Shown: one piece after another, positions 1 through 6,600 of the stretch
How the letters are laid out: every line of letters starts with the position of its first letter
How positions within the stretch are numbered: position 1 is the stretch's first letter
Assembly (NCBI GenBank): GCA_036271855.1
Contig: DATAZV010000505.1
Coordinates: 1 to 10,568, forward strand
Direction: 5' to 3'
Source of the DNA: JAQGMJ01 sp036271855
Lineage (GTDB): Bacteria > Pseudomonadota > Gammaproteobacteria > Burkholderiales > JAEUOS01
DNA: 10,568 nucleotides
The notes under the pieces: generated by a model
Databases searched by the model: none
The model's input: the letters and a program-made list of their open reading frames with translations, nothing else
Told to the model about the DNA's origin: nothing
Program-made: the position numbers and the translations under genes

Positions 1-861
1 CGTGTTGGCCATTTTCGGCACCAGCGAAACCTCGGCGAAATTGTTGTAGCCGAGCAGTTTGGCCTCTTCGTTGCGCAGGGCGACGATCTTGTCGATCAGC
101 GGCGTGTTGTCCAGCTTGGGGTCGCCGAACTCGGAGGCGCGGGTGACATTGGCGCGGTAGATGGTCTCGCGCAGCGCCCGGTCCTCGGCATATTGCAGCA
201 CCGGAATATAGGAGGGCGCTTTCAGCGTCAGCTTCCAGCCCGGCTTGCTGTCCTTTTCGGCGGCTTCGCGGGCGGCGTCCTTGATGTCCGGCGGCAGGCC
301 GGCCAGGCGCTTCTCGTCCTCGATGTACAGCGCGAAGGCGTTGGTGGCGTCGAGCACGTTCTCGGAGAACTTGGCGCCGGTGGCGGCCTGCTCCTCCTGG
401 ATTTGCTTGAAGCGTTCCTTCTTGTCGTCCGACAATTCGGCGCCGGACAAGCGAAAATCGCGCACTTCGTTGTCGATGATCTTGCGCCGCGCCGGCGACA
501 GCGCCGCGTAGGCAGGCGAAGCGGCCAGGGCCTTGTACTTGTTGAACAGGCCGAGGTTTTGCCCGAGGTCGGTCCAGTACTCGGTGACCTTGGGCAGGTT
601 TTCGTTGTAGGCGTCGCGCAACTCCGGGCTGTCCACCACCGAGTGCAGGTGGCCGACCGCACCCCAGGCGCGCGCCAGTTTTTCGTTGACGTCCTCCAGC
701 GGGGCGACGAAGTCTTCCCAGGTATTGCCGCTGGCGTCCGAGGCGCAGCGCGCGGTGACGCCACGCGCTTCGGCGATCAGGGCGTCGATGGCCGGGGAGA
801 TGTGTTCGGTCTTGATGTCCGCGAAACGCGGCAGGCCGGAAAAATCGAGCAGGGGATTCAT
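1..861 (-). CDS. prlC: Oligopeptidase A (M3 family metallopeptidase), N-terminal part
   Basis: The first 287 codons of a gene that runs off the left edge; the E. coli homologue is about 680 residues. The translation opens with MNPLLDFSGLPRF and matches the helical N-terminal half of oligopeptidase A along its length. Recognisable stretches include HLHSVVDSPELRDAYNE (around residues 70-86), VRDFRLSGAELSDDKK, FSENVLDATNAF and LRETIYRANVTRASEFGD near residue 245. The zinc-binding HEXXH motif lies beyond the window, so catalytic competence cannot be judged. The family is a cytoplasmic zinc endopeptidase that degrades short peptides, including cleaved signal peptides. The ATG at 859-861 is chosen because it matches the family N-terminus; the ribosome binding site is poor. 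It lies 40 bases after the folD stop codon on the same strand, so co-transcription with folD is likely. Confidence 0.95.
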   Translation of the reverse strand, partial: MNPLLDFSGLPRFADIKTEHISPAIDALIAEARGVTARCASDASGNTWEDFVAPLEDVNEKLARAWGAVGHLHSVVDSPELRDAYNENLPKVTEYWTDLGQNLGLFNKYKALAASPAYAALSPARRKIIDNEVRDFRLSGAELSDDKKERFKQIQEEQAATGAKFSENVLDATNAFALYIEDEKRLAGLPPDIKDAAREAAEKDSKPGWKLTLKAPSYIPVLQYAEDRALRETIYRANVTRASEFGDPKLDNTPLIDKIVALRNEEAKLLGYNNFAEVSLVPKMANT

Positions 862-877
862 TTCTTGGCTTTCACTA

Positions 878-949
878 GCGCCATTTCCGTGGCTTTGATG
901 GTTACGTCTTTTGCGCTTTTTGCAGCGCCATTTCCGTCGCCTTGATGGT
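878..949 (-). repeat. Decayed tandem duplication of the folD 3' end
   Basis: Positions 925-949, inside the end of folD, and 878-902, just after its stop, agree at 23 of 25 bases with a 47-base period. Similarity fades but persists to the left (861-877 against 908-924, about half identical). Read on the minus strand, the inner copy encodes IKATEMALQKAQKT and a stop. The outer copy, in a different frame, encodes IKATEMALVKAKK and a TGA that overlaps the prlC start as ATGA. Because the period is not a multiple of three, the second copy is not translated as part of folD. Confidence 0.75.
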
Positions 950-1780
950 ATTGGCCAACAGCAGGGCAATGGTCATCGGGCCGACGCCGCCGGGTACCGG
1001 GGTGATCCAGCCCGCGACTTCGCTGACAGCGGCAAAATCGACGTCGCCGGTGAGCTTGCCGGCCTTCGGCCCGGACTCCGGCCGGTTGATGCCTACGTCG
1101 ATCACGCAGGCACCCGGTTTGACCATGTCGGCAGTGACAAAATCCGCCTTGCCGATGGCCGCCACCAGAATGTCGGCCTGGCGGGTAATCCCCGGCAAAT
1201 CGACCGTCTTTGAATGGCAGATGGTGACGGTGGCGCCGGCTTGCAAGAGCAGCAGGGCCATCGGCTTGCCGACGATGTTGGAGCGGCCGATCACCACCGC
1301 GTGCTTGCCCTCGATGGCGATGCTTTCCTGCTTCAGCATTTCCATCACCCCCGCCGGGGTGGCAGGGGCGAAATCGCCGGAAAGGCTCAGCAGCCCGCCC
1401 AGGTTGATGGCGTGAAAGCCATCCACATCCTTGTGCGGGGCAATTGCCGCGGTGACTGCTTCGGCGTCCACTTGTGGCGGCAGCGGCAACTGCACCAGGA
1501 TGCCGTGCACCTTCGGATCGGCGTTCAGGCGCTCGACTTCGGCCAGCACAGTGGCGGTGCTCACGCTCTCCGGCAACTCGACGTCGCGGGAGTCGAAACC
1601 GGCCTCCTGGCAGGCCTTGATCTTGTTGCGCACATAGACGCGCGAAGCCGGGTTATCACCGGCGATGACCACGGTGAGTCCCGGGCGGTGGCCCTGGGCG
1701 GCGAGTGCTTCGGCGCGGGCGCTGTATTCGGCGCGCAGGCGTTTTGCCATGGCGGTGCCGTCGATGATTTTTGCGGACAT
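902..1780 (-). CDS. folD: Bifunctional methylenetetrahydrofolate dehydrogenase / methenyltetrahydrofolate cyclohydrolase
   Basis: A 292-residue cytoplasmic enzyme that interconverts 5,10-methylene-, 5,10-methenyl- and 10-formyl-tetrahydrofolate using NADP, supplying one-carbon units for purines and formyl-Met. Visible features are the catalytic-domain YVRNK (Y49, K53), VQLPLP at 97-102 and DVDGF at 118-122. The nucleotide-binding segment VVIGRSNIVGKP spans 162-173, with CHSKT, DVGINR and the family signature PGGVGPMT near the C-terminus. Length equals the usual size. The usual PCTP motif reads PATP (Ala140). The frame is open 71 codons further upstream, but MSAKIIDG at 1780 fits family N-termini and has a weak GAG ribosome binding site. 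prlC follows 40 bases downstream. The preceding gene on this strand ends 130 bases away, so folD may have its own promoter, although none is clear. Confidence 0.97.
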   Translation of the reverse strand: MSAKIIDGTAMAKRLRAEYSARAEALAAQGHRPGLTVVIAGDNPASRVYVRNKIKACQEAGFDSRDVELPESVSTATVLAEVERLNADPKVHGILVQLPLPPQVDAEAVTAAIAPHKDVDGFHAINLGGLLSLSGDFAPATPAGVMEMLKQESIAIEGKHAVVIGRSNIVGKPMALLLLQAGATVTICHSKTVDLPGITRQADILVAAIGKADFVTADMVKPGACVIDVGINRPESGPKAGKLTGDVDFAAVSEVAGWITPVPGGVGPMTIALLLANTIKATEMALQKAQKT

Positions 1781-1882
1781 GCGGATGCTCGTCAAGGATT
1801 CTCTATGGGATCGCGTCTGGGTCGAAAGTGACACGGCAAAGCTTACCCCATCGCCGGGGCGAGCCGTGCCGCGCATACGGGT

Positions 1883-1909
1883 CGCCGGCAGCGCAGCCGC
1901 CGGCGCTGC
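1883..1909 (-). terminator. GC-rich hairpin after the aldo/keto reductase gene
   Basis: Just past the stop codon of the reductase gene lie two mutually exclusive perfect 7-bp stems: 1883-1889 with 1899-1905, and 1888-1894 with 1903-1909. No T-run follows on the minus strand, so this is at best a weak intrinsic terminator, or a transcript 3'-end stabilising structure. The rest of the 130-base gap (1781-1910) shows no gene and no convincing promoter. Confidence 0.3.
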
Positions 1910-1910
1910 A

Positions 1911-2960
1911 TCAGGTTCCGGGATTGGCGTTCCTGACGTGGATGGCGTCGATTTTTTCCAGCACTTCGGGCGCCAGGGTGACGCTGAAGGCATCCAGGTT
2001 TTCCTTCATCTGCGCCACGCTGGTGGTGCCGATGATGGTGGAAGCGACCACCCAGCGCGACTTGCACCAGGCAATCGCCATTGCCGCCGGGCTGATGCCG
2101 CTGTCGCGTGCCAGCTTGGCGTATTCGCGCGCCGCTTCGACCACGCGCGGGCGGCGCCAGCGCGGGCTCCAGCTCTTGTCGAACAGATTGAGGCGGCCGT
2201 GCGCTGCCGGATCATCCGCATACTTGCCGCTCAACTGGCCGAAAGCCAGCGGGCTGTAGGCCAGCAGGCCGATTTTTTCGCGAAAGCAGATTTCCAGCGA
2301 GCCTTCGTCGAAAGTGCGGTGCACCAGGCTGTAGGCATTCTGCACCGAGGCCAGGCGCGGCAGGCCCAGCTTCTCCGCTTCATTGACCCATTGCATCAGG
2401 CCCCAGGGCGATTCGTTGGAAACACCGAAGTGGCGGATCTTGCCGGCCTTCACCAGGTCGGCAAAAGCGCCGAGCTGCTCGGCGATCGGCGCGGCTTCGC
2501 GCTCTTTGGCCGGGTCGAATTCGATCTGGCCGAACACCGGCACGTTGCGCGAGGGCCAGTGCAACTGGTAGAGATCGATGTAGTCGGTCTGCAGGCGTTT
2601 CAGGCTCAGGTCGACCGCCTGCTTGATGCTGGCGGCGCTGGCGTCCTGCCCGCCGCGCACCCAGGCCATGCCGCGCGAATAGCCGGCCACCTTGGTGGCG
2701 AGAATGATCTTGTCGCGCTGCTGCTTTTTCAGCCAGGAGCCGACGATGGTCTCTGTCTTGGTATACGTCTCGCCGGAGGGCGGCACCGGATACATCTCGG
2801 CGGTATCGATGAAATTGACGCCGCGCGAGTAGCCGTAGTCGAGCTGCGCATGTGCTTGGGTTTCGTCGTTTTGCTGGCCCCAGGTCATGCTGCCCATACA
2901 GACTTCGGGCACGATTAATCCACTATTGCCCAGGGGTTTTTGTTTGAACGCATCGCTCAT
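1911..2960 (-). CDS. tas: NADP-dependent aldo/keto reductase, Tas-like
   Basis: A 349-residue single-domain TIM-barrel oxidoreductase closely resembling E. coli Tas (346 residues). Shared stretches include GVNFIDTAEMYPVPP, SLKRLQTDYIDLYQLHWP, AGKIRHFGVSNE and LLAYSPLAFGQLSGKY. The catalytic tetrad of the superfamily is complete: Asp52, Tyr57, Lys90 (ILATK) and His134 (LYQLHWP). The C-terminal VASTIIGTTSVAQMKENLDA fits the cofactor-binding region. The physiological substrate of Tas-type enzymes is not established. It was named for suppressing tyrosine auxotrophy in E. coli, and reduction of an aldehyde or ketone with NADPH is the safe call. The ATG overlaps the stop of the upstream gluconokinase gene as ATGA and has a good AGAAGGA ribosome binding site, which indicates an operon and translational coupling. 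A sugar-related role is suggested only by this neighbour. Confidence 0.88.
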   Translation of the reverse strand: MSDAFKQKPLGNSGLIVPEVCMGSMTWGQQNDETQAHAQLDYGYSRGVNFIDTAEMYPVPPSGETYTKTETIVGSWLKKQQRDKIILATKVAGYSRGMAWVRGGQDASAASIKQAVDLSLKRLQTDYIDLYQLHWPSRNVPVFGQIEFDPAKEREAAPIAEQLGAFADLVKAGKIRHFGVSNESPWGLMQWVNEAEKLGLPRLASVQNAYSLVHRTFDEGSLEICFREKIGLLAYSPLAFGQLSGKYADDPAAHGRLNLFDKSWSPRWRRPRVVEAAREYAKLARDSGISPAAMAIAWCKSRWVVASTIIGTTSVAQMKENLDAFSVTLAPEVLEKIDAIHVRNANPGT

Positions 2961-4483
2961 GGAAAGTCCTTCTGGAACTGGCTCAACTGCGCATAGGAGT
3001 CCGCGAGTTTAGCAGGGATGCCGGCGTAGATAGACTGCAGGCGCGCATACAGTTCATGCGCTTGCGGGTCGGGCTCGATGCGCCGGTTGGCCGGTGCCAG
3101 TAAGGCGACGGCCGCGGTCAGATCCGCGCAGCCGCCGAGCGCCGTCAGCGCCATCAGCGCCGCACCCTGCGCCGTGGTTTCCGGGTTGTCGGCGACGATC
3201 AGCGGGCGGCCGAACAGGTCTGCCGCCATTTGCAGCCAGAAGGGCGAACGCGCGAAGCCGCCGCCGGCGAGTATTTCGTGGCAGGCGCCCCCGGTTTCCT
3301 CCAGCACGTCGAGAATCATCGCCAGGTTGAACAAGATGCCTTCCATCACCGCGCGCACCAGTTGCGGCGGCCCGTGGCGAAAATTCAGGCCGATGAAGGA
3401 GCCGCGCGCGTCCGCGTTCCACAGGGGCGCGCGCTCGCCGGCCAGGTAGGGGTGGAACAGCAAGCCGCCCGCACCGGGCGCCGCCTGCGCGGCGATATCC
3501 GCCAGCGCCGTATAGGGATCCGTGCTTTCCAGGCCGTTGCGCAATTGCGGAAAGTTGTCGCGCAGCCAGCGCAACGGCATGCCGCCGCCGTTGGTGGCGC
3601 CGCCGATGACGAACTGGCGCTCGGCGAGGGCGTAGCAAAAACTGCGCATCTGCGCGTCCGTCGAAGGCCGGTCCACGGTCATGCGAAAAGCGCCGCTGGT
3701 GCCGATGGTCAGCACGGCGCGGCGCATTTGCGCGGCCGACGGATTGGCCAGCGCGCCGGCACCCAGATTGGCCAGGCAGCCGTCGGAGCCGCACAGCACG
3801 AAGGGTGTATCAGGGCCAAGGCCGATGCGCGCGGCGGCTTCGGCCTTGAGGCCGCGCAGCAGGGTGCCGGGCGAGACTAGCGGCGAGAGCCGCGCATGGT
3901 CGATGCCCGCGACTTTCAGCGCGGTGGCGTCCCAATCGCGCGCGGTGAGCGCATATAACCCGCTGGATGAAGCGATGCCATGATCCACCTGCCAGGTGCC
4001 GAACAGCCGATGGCAGACGAACTCGAGAATGGAGATGAACTTGTCGGCCCTGGCAAAAATTTCCGGCCGCGCCTCGCGCAGCCACAGCAGTTTGCATAAT
4101 GGCGACATCGGATGCAGCGGCACCCCGGTGGCGGCATAGATTGCCTCGCCCCCGACACTTTGCTTGAGCATTTGCGCCGCCGCACTGGCGCGGTTATCCG
4201 CCCAGGTCAGCGCCCGCGTCAGCGGCGCGCCGGCAGCATCGACCGCGATCAGGCTGTGCATCGCCGACGAAAGCGCGACCGCTTCAATCCGCCCGCCCTG
4301 ATTCAGGCGTGCGAGGCATTCCAGCACCGCCTCCAGCACCTGTGCGGGGTCGAGTTCGGCCGCGCCGGGTTCCTCGCTGATCAGCGCATATTCCACCGAT
4401 GCATGCGCGCCGGTGTAATGGGCGCCGTCGAACAGCAGCGCGCGCGTGCTGGAGGTGCCGATGTCGAGGGCGGCGATGCGCAT
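2957..4483 (-). CDS. gntK: FGGY-family gluconokinase
   Basis: A 508-residue sugar kinase of the FGGY (actin/hexokinase-fold) family, closest in feel to Bacillus-type gluconate kinase, which phosphorylates D-gluconate to 6-phosphogluconate with ATP. The order of motifs fits: ALDIGTSSTRALLFD at the N-terminus (phosphate 1 loop), SSAMHSLIAVD near 72-82, LTWADNRA near 92-99 and TGVPLHPMSPLCKLLWL. These are followed by the catalytic-base segment CGSDGCLANLG (Asp234), TIGTSGAFR, GLLFHPYLAGERAPLWN near 340-356 and the adenosine-site GGGFARSPFW. It is unrelated to the small P-loop GntK of E. coli. The start at 4483 puts the protein directly before its first strand, as in relatives, but has no ribosome binding site. 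An in-frame ATG at 4513 adds ten residues and has GGGAG three bases upstream. The gene overlaps the reductase gene and is divergent from rpe. Another sugar-acid or polyol substrate cannot be excluded. Confidence 0.85.
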   Translation of the reverse strand: MRIAALDIGTSSTRALLFDGAHYTGAHASVEYALISEEPGAAELDPAQVLEAVLECLARLNQGGRIEAVALSSAMHSLIAVDAAGAPLTRALTWADNRASAAAQMLKQSVGGEAIYAATGVPLHPMSPLCKLLWLREARPEIFARADKFISILEFVCHRLFGTWQVDHGIASSSGLYALTARDWDATALKVAGIDHARLSPLVSPGTLLRGLKAEAAARIGLGPDTPFVLCGSDGCLANLGAGALANPSAAQMRRAVLTIGTSGAFRMTVDRPSTDAQMRSFCYALAERQFVIGGATNGGGMPLRWLRDNFPQLRNGLESTDPYTALADIAAQAAPGAGGLLFHPYLAGERAPLWNADARGSFIGLNFRHGPPQLVRAVMEGILFNLAMILDVLEETGGACHEILAGGGFARSPFWLQMAADLFGRPLIVADNPETTAQGAALMALTALGGCADLTAAVALLAPANRRIEPDPQAHELYARLQSIYAGIPAKLADSYAQLSQFQKDFP

Positions 4484-4518
4484 GGGCCGGGCAGTTGATG
4501 AAGGAGGGCGCATTGTCT

Positions 4519-4555
4519 CCCGATTTTGGCTTGGGTGCCGGGTGATAAAATCGGG
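4519..4555. promoter_or_regulatory. Perfect 9-bp inverted repeat between gntK and rpe (candidate operator)
   Basis: CCCGATTTT at 4519-4527 and AAAATCGGG at 4547-4555 are exact reverse complements separated by 19 bases, so their centres are 28 bp apart. The right arm contains the TAAAAT -10 candidate of rpe. On the other strand, the arm at 4519-4527 includes the GGG of the GGGAG ribosome binding site for the alternative gntK start at 4513. It could be a binding site for a dimeric regulator, or a hairpin in a gntK leader transcript. No regulator gene is present in the window. Confidence 0.45.
4543..4551 (+). promoter_or_regulatory. Candidate extended -10 promoter of rpe
   Basis: The bases TGATAAAAT fit the extended -10 pattern TGnTATAAT with one mismatch. 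No good -35 hexamer sits 16-18 bases upstream, which is tolerated by extended -10 promoters. A start near 4558 would give rpe a 5' leader of roughly 28 bases. Confidence 0.45.
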
Positions 4556-4585
4556 CTTCGCCTCCTTGTGCAGTCACCCGACCCT

Positions 4586-5281
4586 ATGGCCCACCGCATC
4601 GCTCCCAGCATCCTTTCCGCCGATTTCGCCCGCCTGGGCGAGGAGGTGAAGAACGTGCTGGCCGCCGGCGCCGACATGATCCATTTCGACGTGATGGACA
4701 ACCACTACGTGCCCAATCTCACCATCGGGCCGATGATCTGCGAGGCGCTGCGCCCGCATGCCATCAAGGACGGCAAGCCGGCGATCATCGACGTGCACCT
4801 GATGGTCAAGCCGGTGGACCGCATCGTTCCCGACTTCGCCAAGGCCGGCGCCAACATCATCAGCTTTCACCCCGAGGCCAGCGAGCATATCGACCGCACC
4901 CTCGGGCTGATCCGCGAGCAGGGTTGCAAGGCCGGCCTGGTGTTCAACCCCGCCACCCCGCTCAATCTGCTCGACCACGTGATGGACAAGGTGGACCTGA
5001 TCCTCATCATGTCGGTCAACCCCGGCTTCGGCGGGCAGAAATTCATCCCCGAGGCGCTGAACAAACTCAAGGAAGCGCGCCAGCGCATCGACGCCCACAG
5101 GGCGGCCGGCGGGCAGGAAATCTGGCTGGAAGTCGATGGCGGCGTGAAGGTGGACAACATCGGCGCCATCGCCAAAGCTGGCGCGGACACTTTTGTCGCC
5201 GGCTCGGCAGTCTTCGGCCACCCGGACTACGCGGGCATCATCAACAGCATGCGCGGCGAACTCGCCAAGGCCGGCGCCTGA
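4586..5281 (+). CDS. rpe: Ribulose-phosphate 3-epimerase
   Basis: A 231-residue TIM-barrel metalloenzyme that interconverts D-ribulose 5-phosphate and D-xylulose 5-phosphate in the pentose-phosphate pathway and, in autotrophs, the Calvin cycle. The N-terminal RIAPSILSADF, HFDVMDNHYVPNLTIGP (metal ligands His33, Asp35), DVHLMV (His71), the phosphate-loop segment VNPGFGGQKF (144-153) and EVDGGV (catalytic Asp184) are all intact. ATG 4586 is chosen because the family begins right before the first strand. The open frame upstream (from 4526) runs through the promoter-like region and is rejected. No clear ribosome binding site precedes it, as is also true of gph. The next gene starts 16 bases after its stop, so the plus-strand genes probably begin an operon here. 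Confidence 0.97.
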   Translation: MAHRIAPSILSADFARLGEEVKNVLAAGADMIHFDVMDNHYVPNLTIGPMICEALRPHAIKDGKPAIIDVHLMVKPVDRIVPDFAKAGANIISFHPEASEHIDRTLGLIREQGCKAGLVFNPATPLNLLDHVMDKVDLILIMSVNPGFGGQKFIPEALNKLKEARQRIDAHRAAGGQEIWLEVDGGVKVDNIGAIAKAGADTFVAGSAVFGHPDYAGIINSMRGELAKAGA

Positions 5282-5297
5282 AGCGATTGCCCGGATC

Positions 5298-6554
5298 ATG
5301 AGAGTCGCGGTCCTCGGCGCCGGCGTCACCGGCATAGCCGCCGCCTGGTATTTGCGCCAGGCCGGGCATGAAGTGACGGTGATCGACCGCCAGGCCGCGC
5401 CGGGCATGGAAACCTCGTACGCCAACGGCGGGCAGATTTCCGTCTCGCACGCCGAGCCCTGGGCCAACCCGCAGGCGCCGGCGAAACTCTGGAAGTGGCT
5501 GGGGCAGGAGGACGCGCCGCTGTTGTTTCGCCTGCGCCTGGACATCCACCAGTGGCTATGGGGCCTGGCGTTTTTGCGTGAATGCACCCACGAGCGCACC
5601 CACCACAACATCCAGCAAATTGTCGCCCTCGGCTTGTACAGCCGGGCCACTCTCCAGGCCCTGCGCGCCGAAACCGGCATTGCCTACGATGCGCTGACGC
5701 GCGGCATTCTGCACTTTTATACCGACAAAAAAGAATTCGACAACGCGCAGGAGCCGGCGCAACTGATGCGCGACTACGGTTGCGACCTGCAGATGGTCAG
5801 CGCCGATGAATGCGTCGCCGTCGAGCCGGCGCTGGCTTCGATGCGCGGGCAACTGGCCGGCGGCAGCATGACAGCCTCGGACGAATCGGGGGACGCGCAC
5901 AAGTTCACCGAAGCGCTGGCGCAGCTGTGCGCCCAGGCTGGCGTGGTGTTTCGCTACGGCGCTGACGTTCTCGGCCTGTTGCGCGAAGGCGATCGCGTCA
6001 GCGGCGTGGTGATCGAGGCCGAGCGCAAGCGTGAAACCATCACCGCCGACGCCTTTGTCGTCTGCATGGGTTCCTACAGCCCCCGCCTGCTGGGCCCGCT
6101 GGGCGTGCACCTGTGGGTGTATCCCGCCAAGGGCTACTCGGTCACCATGCCGGTGGCCGACCCGGCGCGCGCGCATACGGTCTCGCTGACGGATGACGAG
6201 CACAAGCTGGTGTTCTCGCGCCTGGGCGAGCGCCTGCGCATTGCCGGCACCGCCGAATTCAACGGTTACAACACCGAGCTCAACGAAGTGCGCTGCCAGG
6301 CAATACTCAGGCGCGCGGTGGAACTGTTTCCCGGCGCGGGAGACCCCGCGCAAGCGCAATTCTGGACCGGCCTGCGCCCGGCCACGCCCTCCAACCTGCC
6401 TTACATCGGCAAGACCCGCTACGCCAACCTCTATGTGGATACCGGCCACGGCACCCTGGGCTGGACCCTGGCTTGCGGCAGCGGCCGGGCGATTGCCGAC
6501 ATCATCAGCGGCCGCAAGCCCGAAGTGGATTTTCGTTTTTACGGCATGCCGTAA
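5298..6554 (+). CDS. dadA: D-amino acid dehydrogenase (DadA-type FAD oxidoreductase)
   Basis: A 418-residue flavoprotein of the DAO family. The Rossmann motif GAGVTG is at residues 7-12, followed by an acidic strand end at Asp30 (VTVIDR). The segment ETSYANGGQIS near 38-48 is typical of DadA. WTGLRPATPSNLPYIG and the C-terminal FAD-contacting TGHGTLGWTLACGSGR (382-397) complete the fold. E. coli DadA is 432 residues; this one ends soon after the last FAD motif but appears complete. DadA-type enzymes oxidise D-amino acids, classically D-alanine, to 2-oxo acids and ammonia, passing electrons to the respiratory chain at the inner membrane. No racemase gene (dadX) is adjacent. It sits between rpe and gph, 16 bases after rpe, so it is probably co-transcribed with carbon-cycle genes and its true substrate may differ. 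The ATG at 5298 begins the conserved first strand; its ribosome binding site is poor. Confidence 0.85.
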   Translation: MRVAVLGAGVTGIAAAWYLRQAGHEVTVIDRQAAPGMETSYANGGQISVSHAEPWANPQAPAKLWKWLGQEDAPLLFRLRLDIHQWLWGLAFLRECTHERTHHNIQQIVALGLYSRATLQALRAETGIAYDALTRGILHFYTDKKEFDNAQEPAQLMRDYGCDLQMVSADECVAVEPALASMRGQLAGGSMTASDESGDAHKFTEALAQLCAQAGVVFRYGADVLGLLREGDRVSGVVIEAERKRETITADAFVVCMGSYSPRLLGPLGVHLWVYPAKGYSVTMPVADPARAHTVSLTDDEHKLVFSRLGERLRIAGTAEFNGYNTELNEVRCQAILRRAVELFPGAGDPAQAQFWTGLRPATPSNLPYIGKTRYANLYVDTGHGTLGWTLACGSGRAIADIISGRKPEVDFRFYGMP

Positions 6555-6600
6555 AGCCAGGGCAGTGTAGAGTCAGGCCACATAGAAATCAGCCATTCCC

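Noticed and set aside
193..945. A 250-codon plus-strand frame opposite prlC
   Set aside because: The minus-strand frame is clearly oligopeptidase A; the plus-strand translation is low-complexity and Gly/Val/Arg-rich.
1781..1850. A promoter for folD in the gap before it
   Set aside because: TAGAGA-like and TTTCGA-like hexamers can be picked out, but the match and spacing are too weak to list.
1665..2918. A 417-codon plus-strand frame across folD and the reductase gene
   Set aside because: It runs antisense through two recognised genes and the gap between them, with biased composition and no motifs.
4526..4585. An upstream extension of rpe by 20 codons
   Set aside because: It would place the start inside the promoter-like dyad, and it adds residues absent from the family before RIAPSILSADF.
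5556..6449. A 297-codon minus-strand frame opposite dadA
   Set aside because: Antisense shadow of a gene with clear FAD-binding motifs; no domain of its own.
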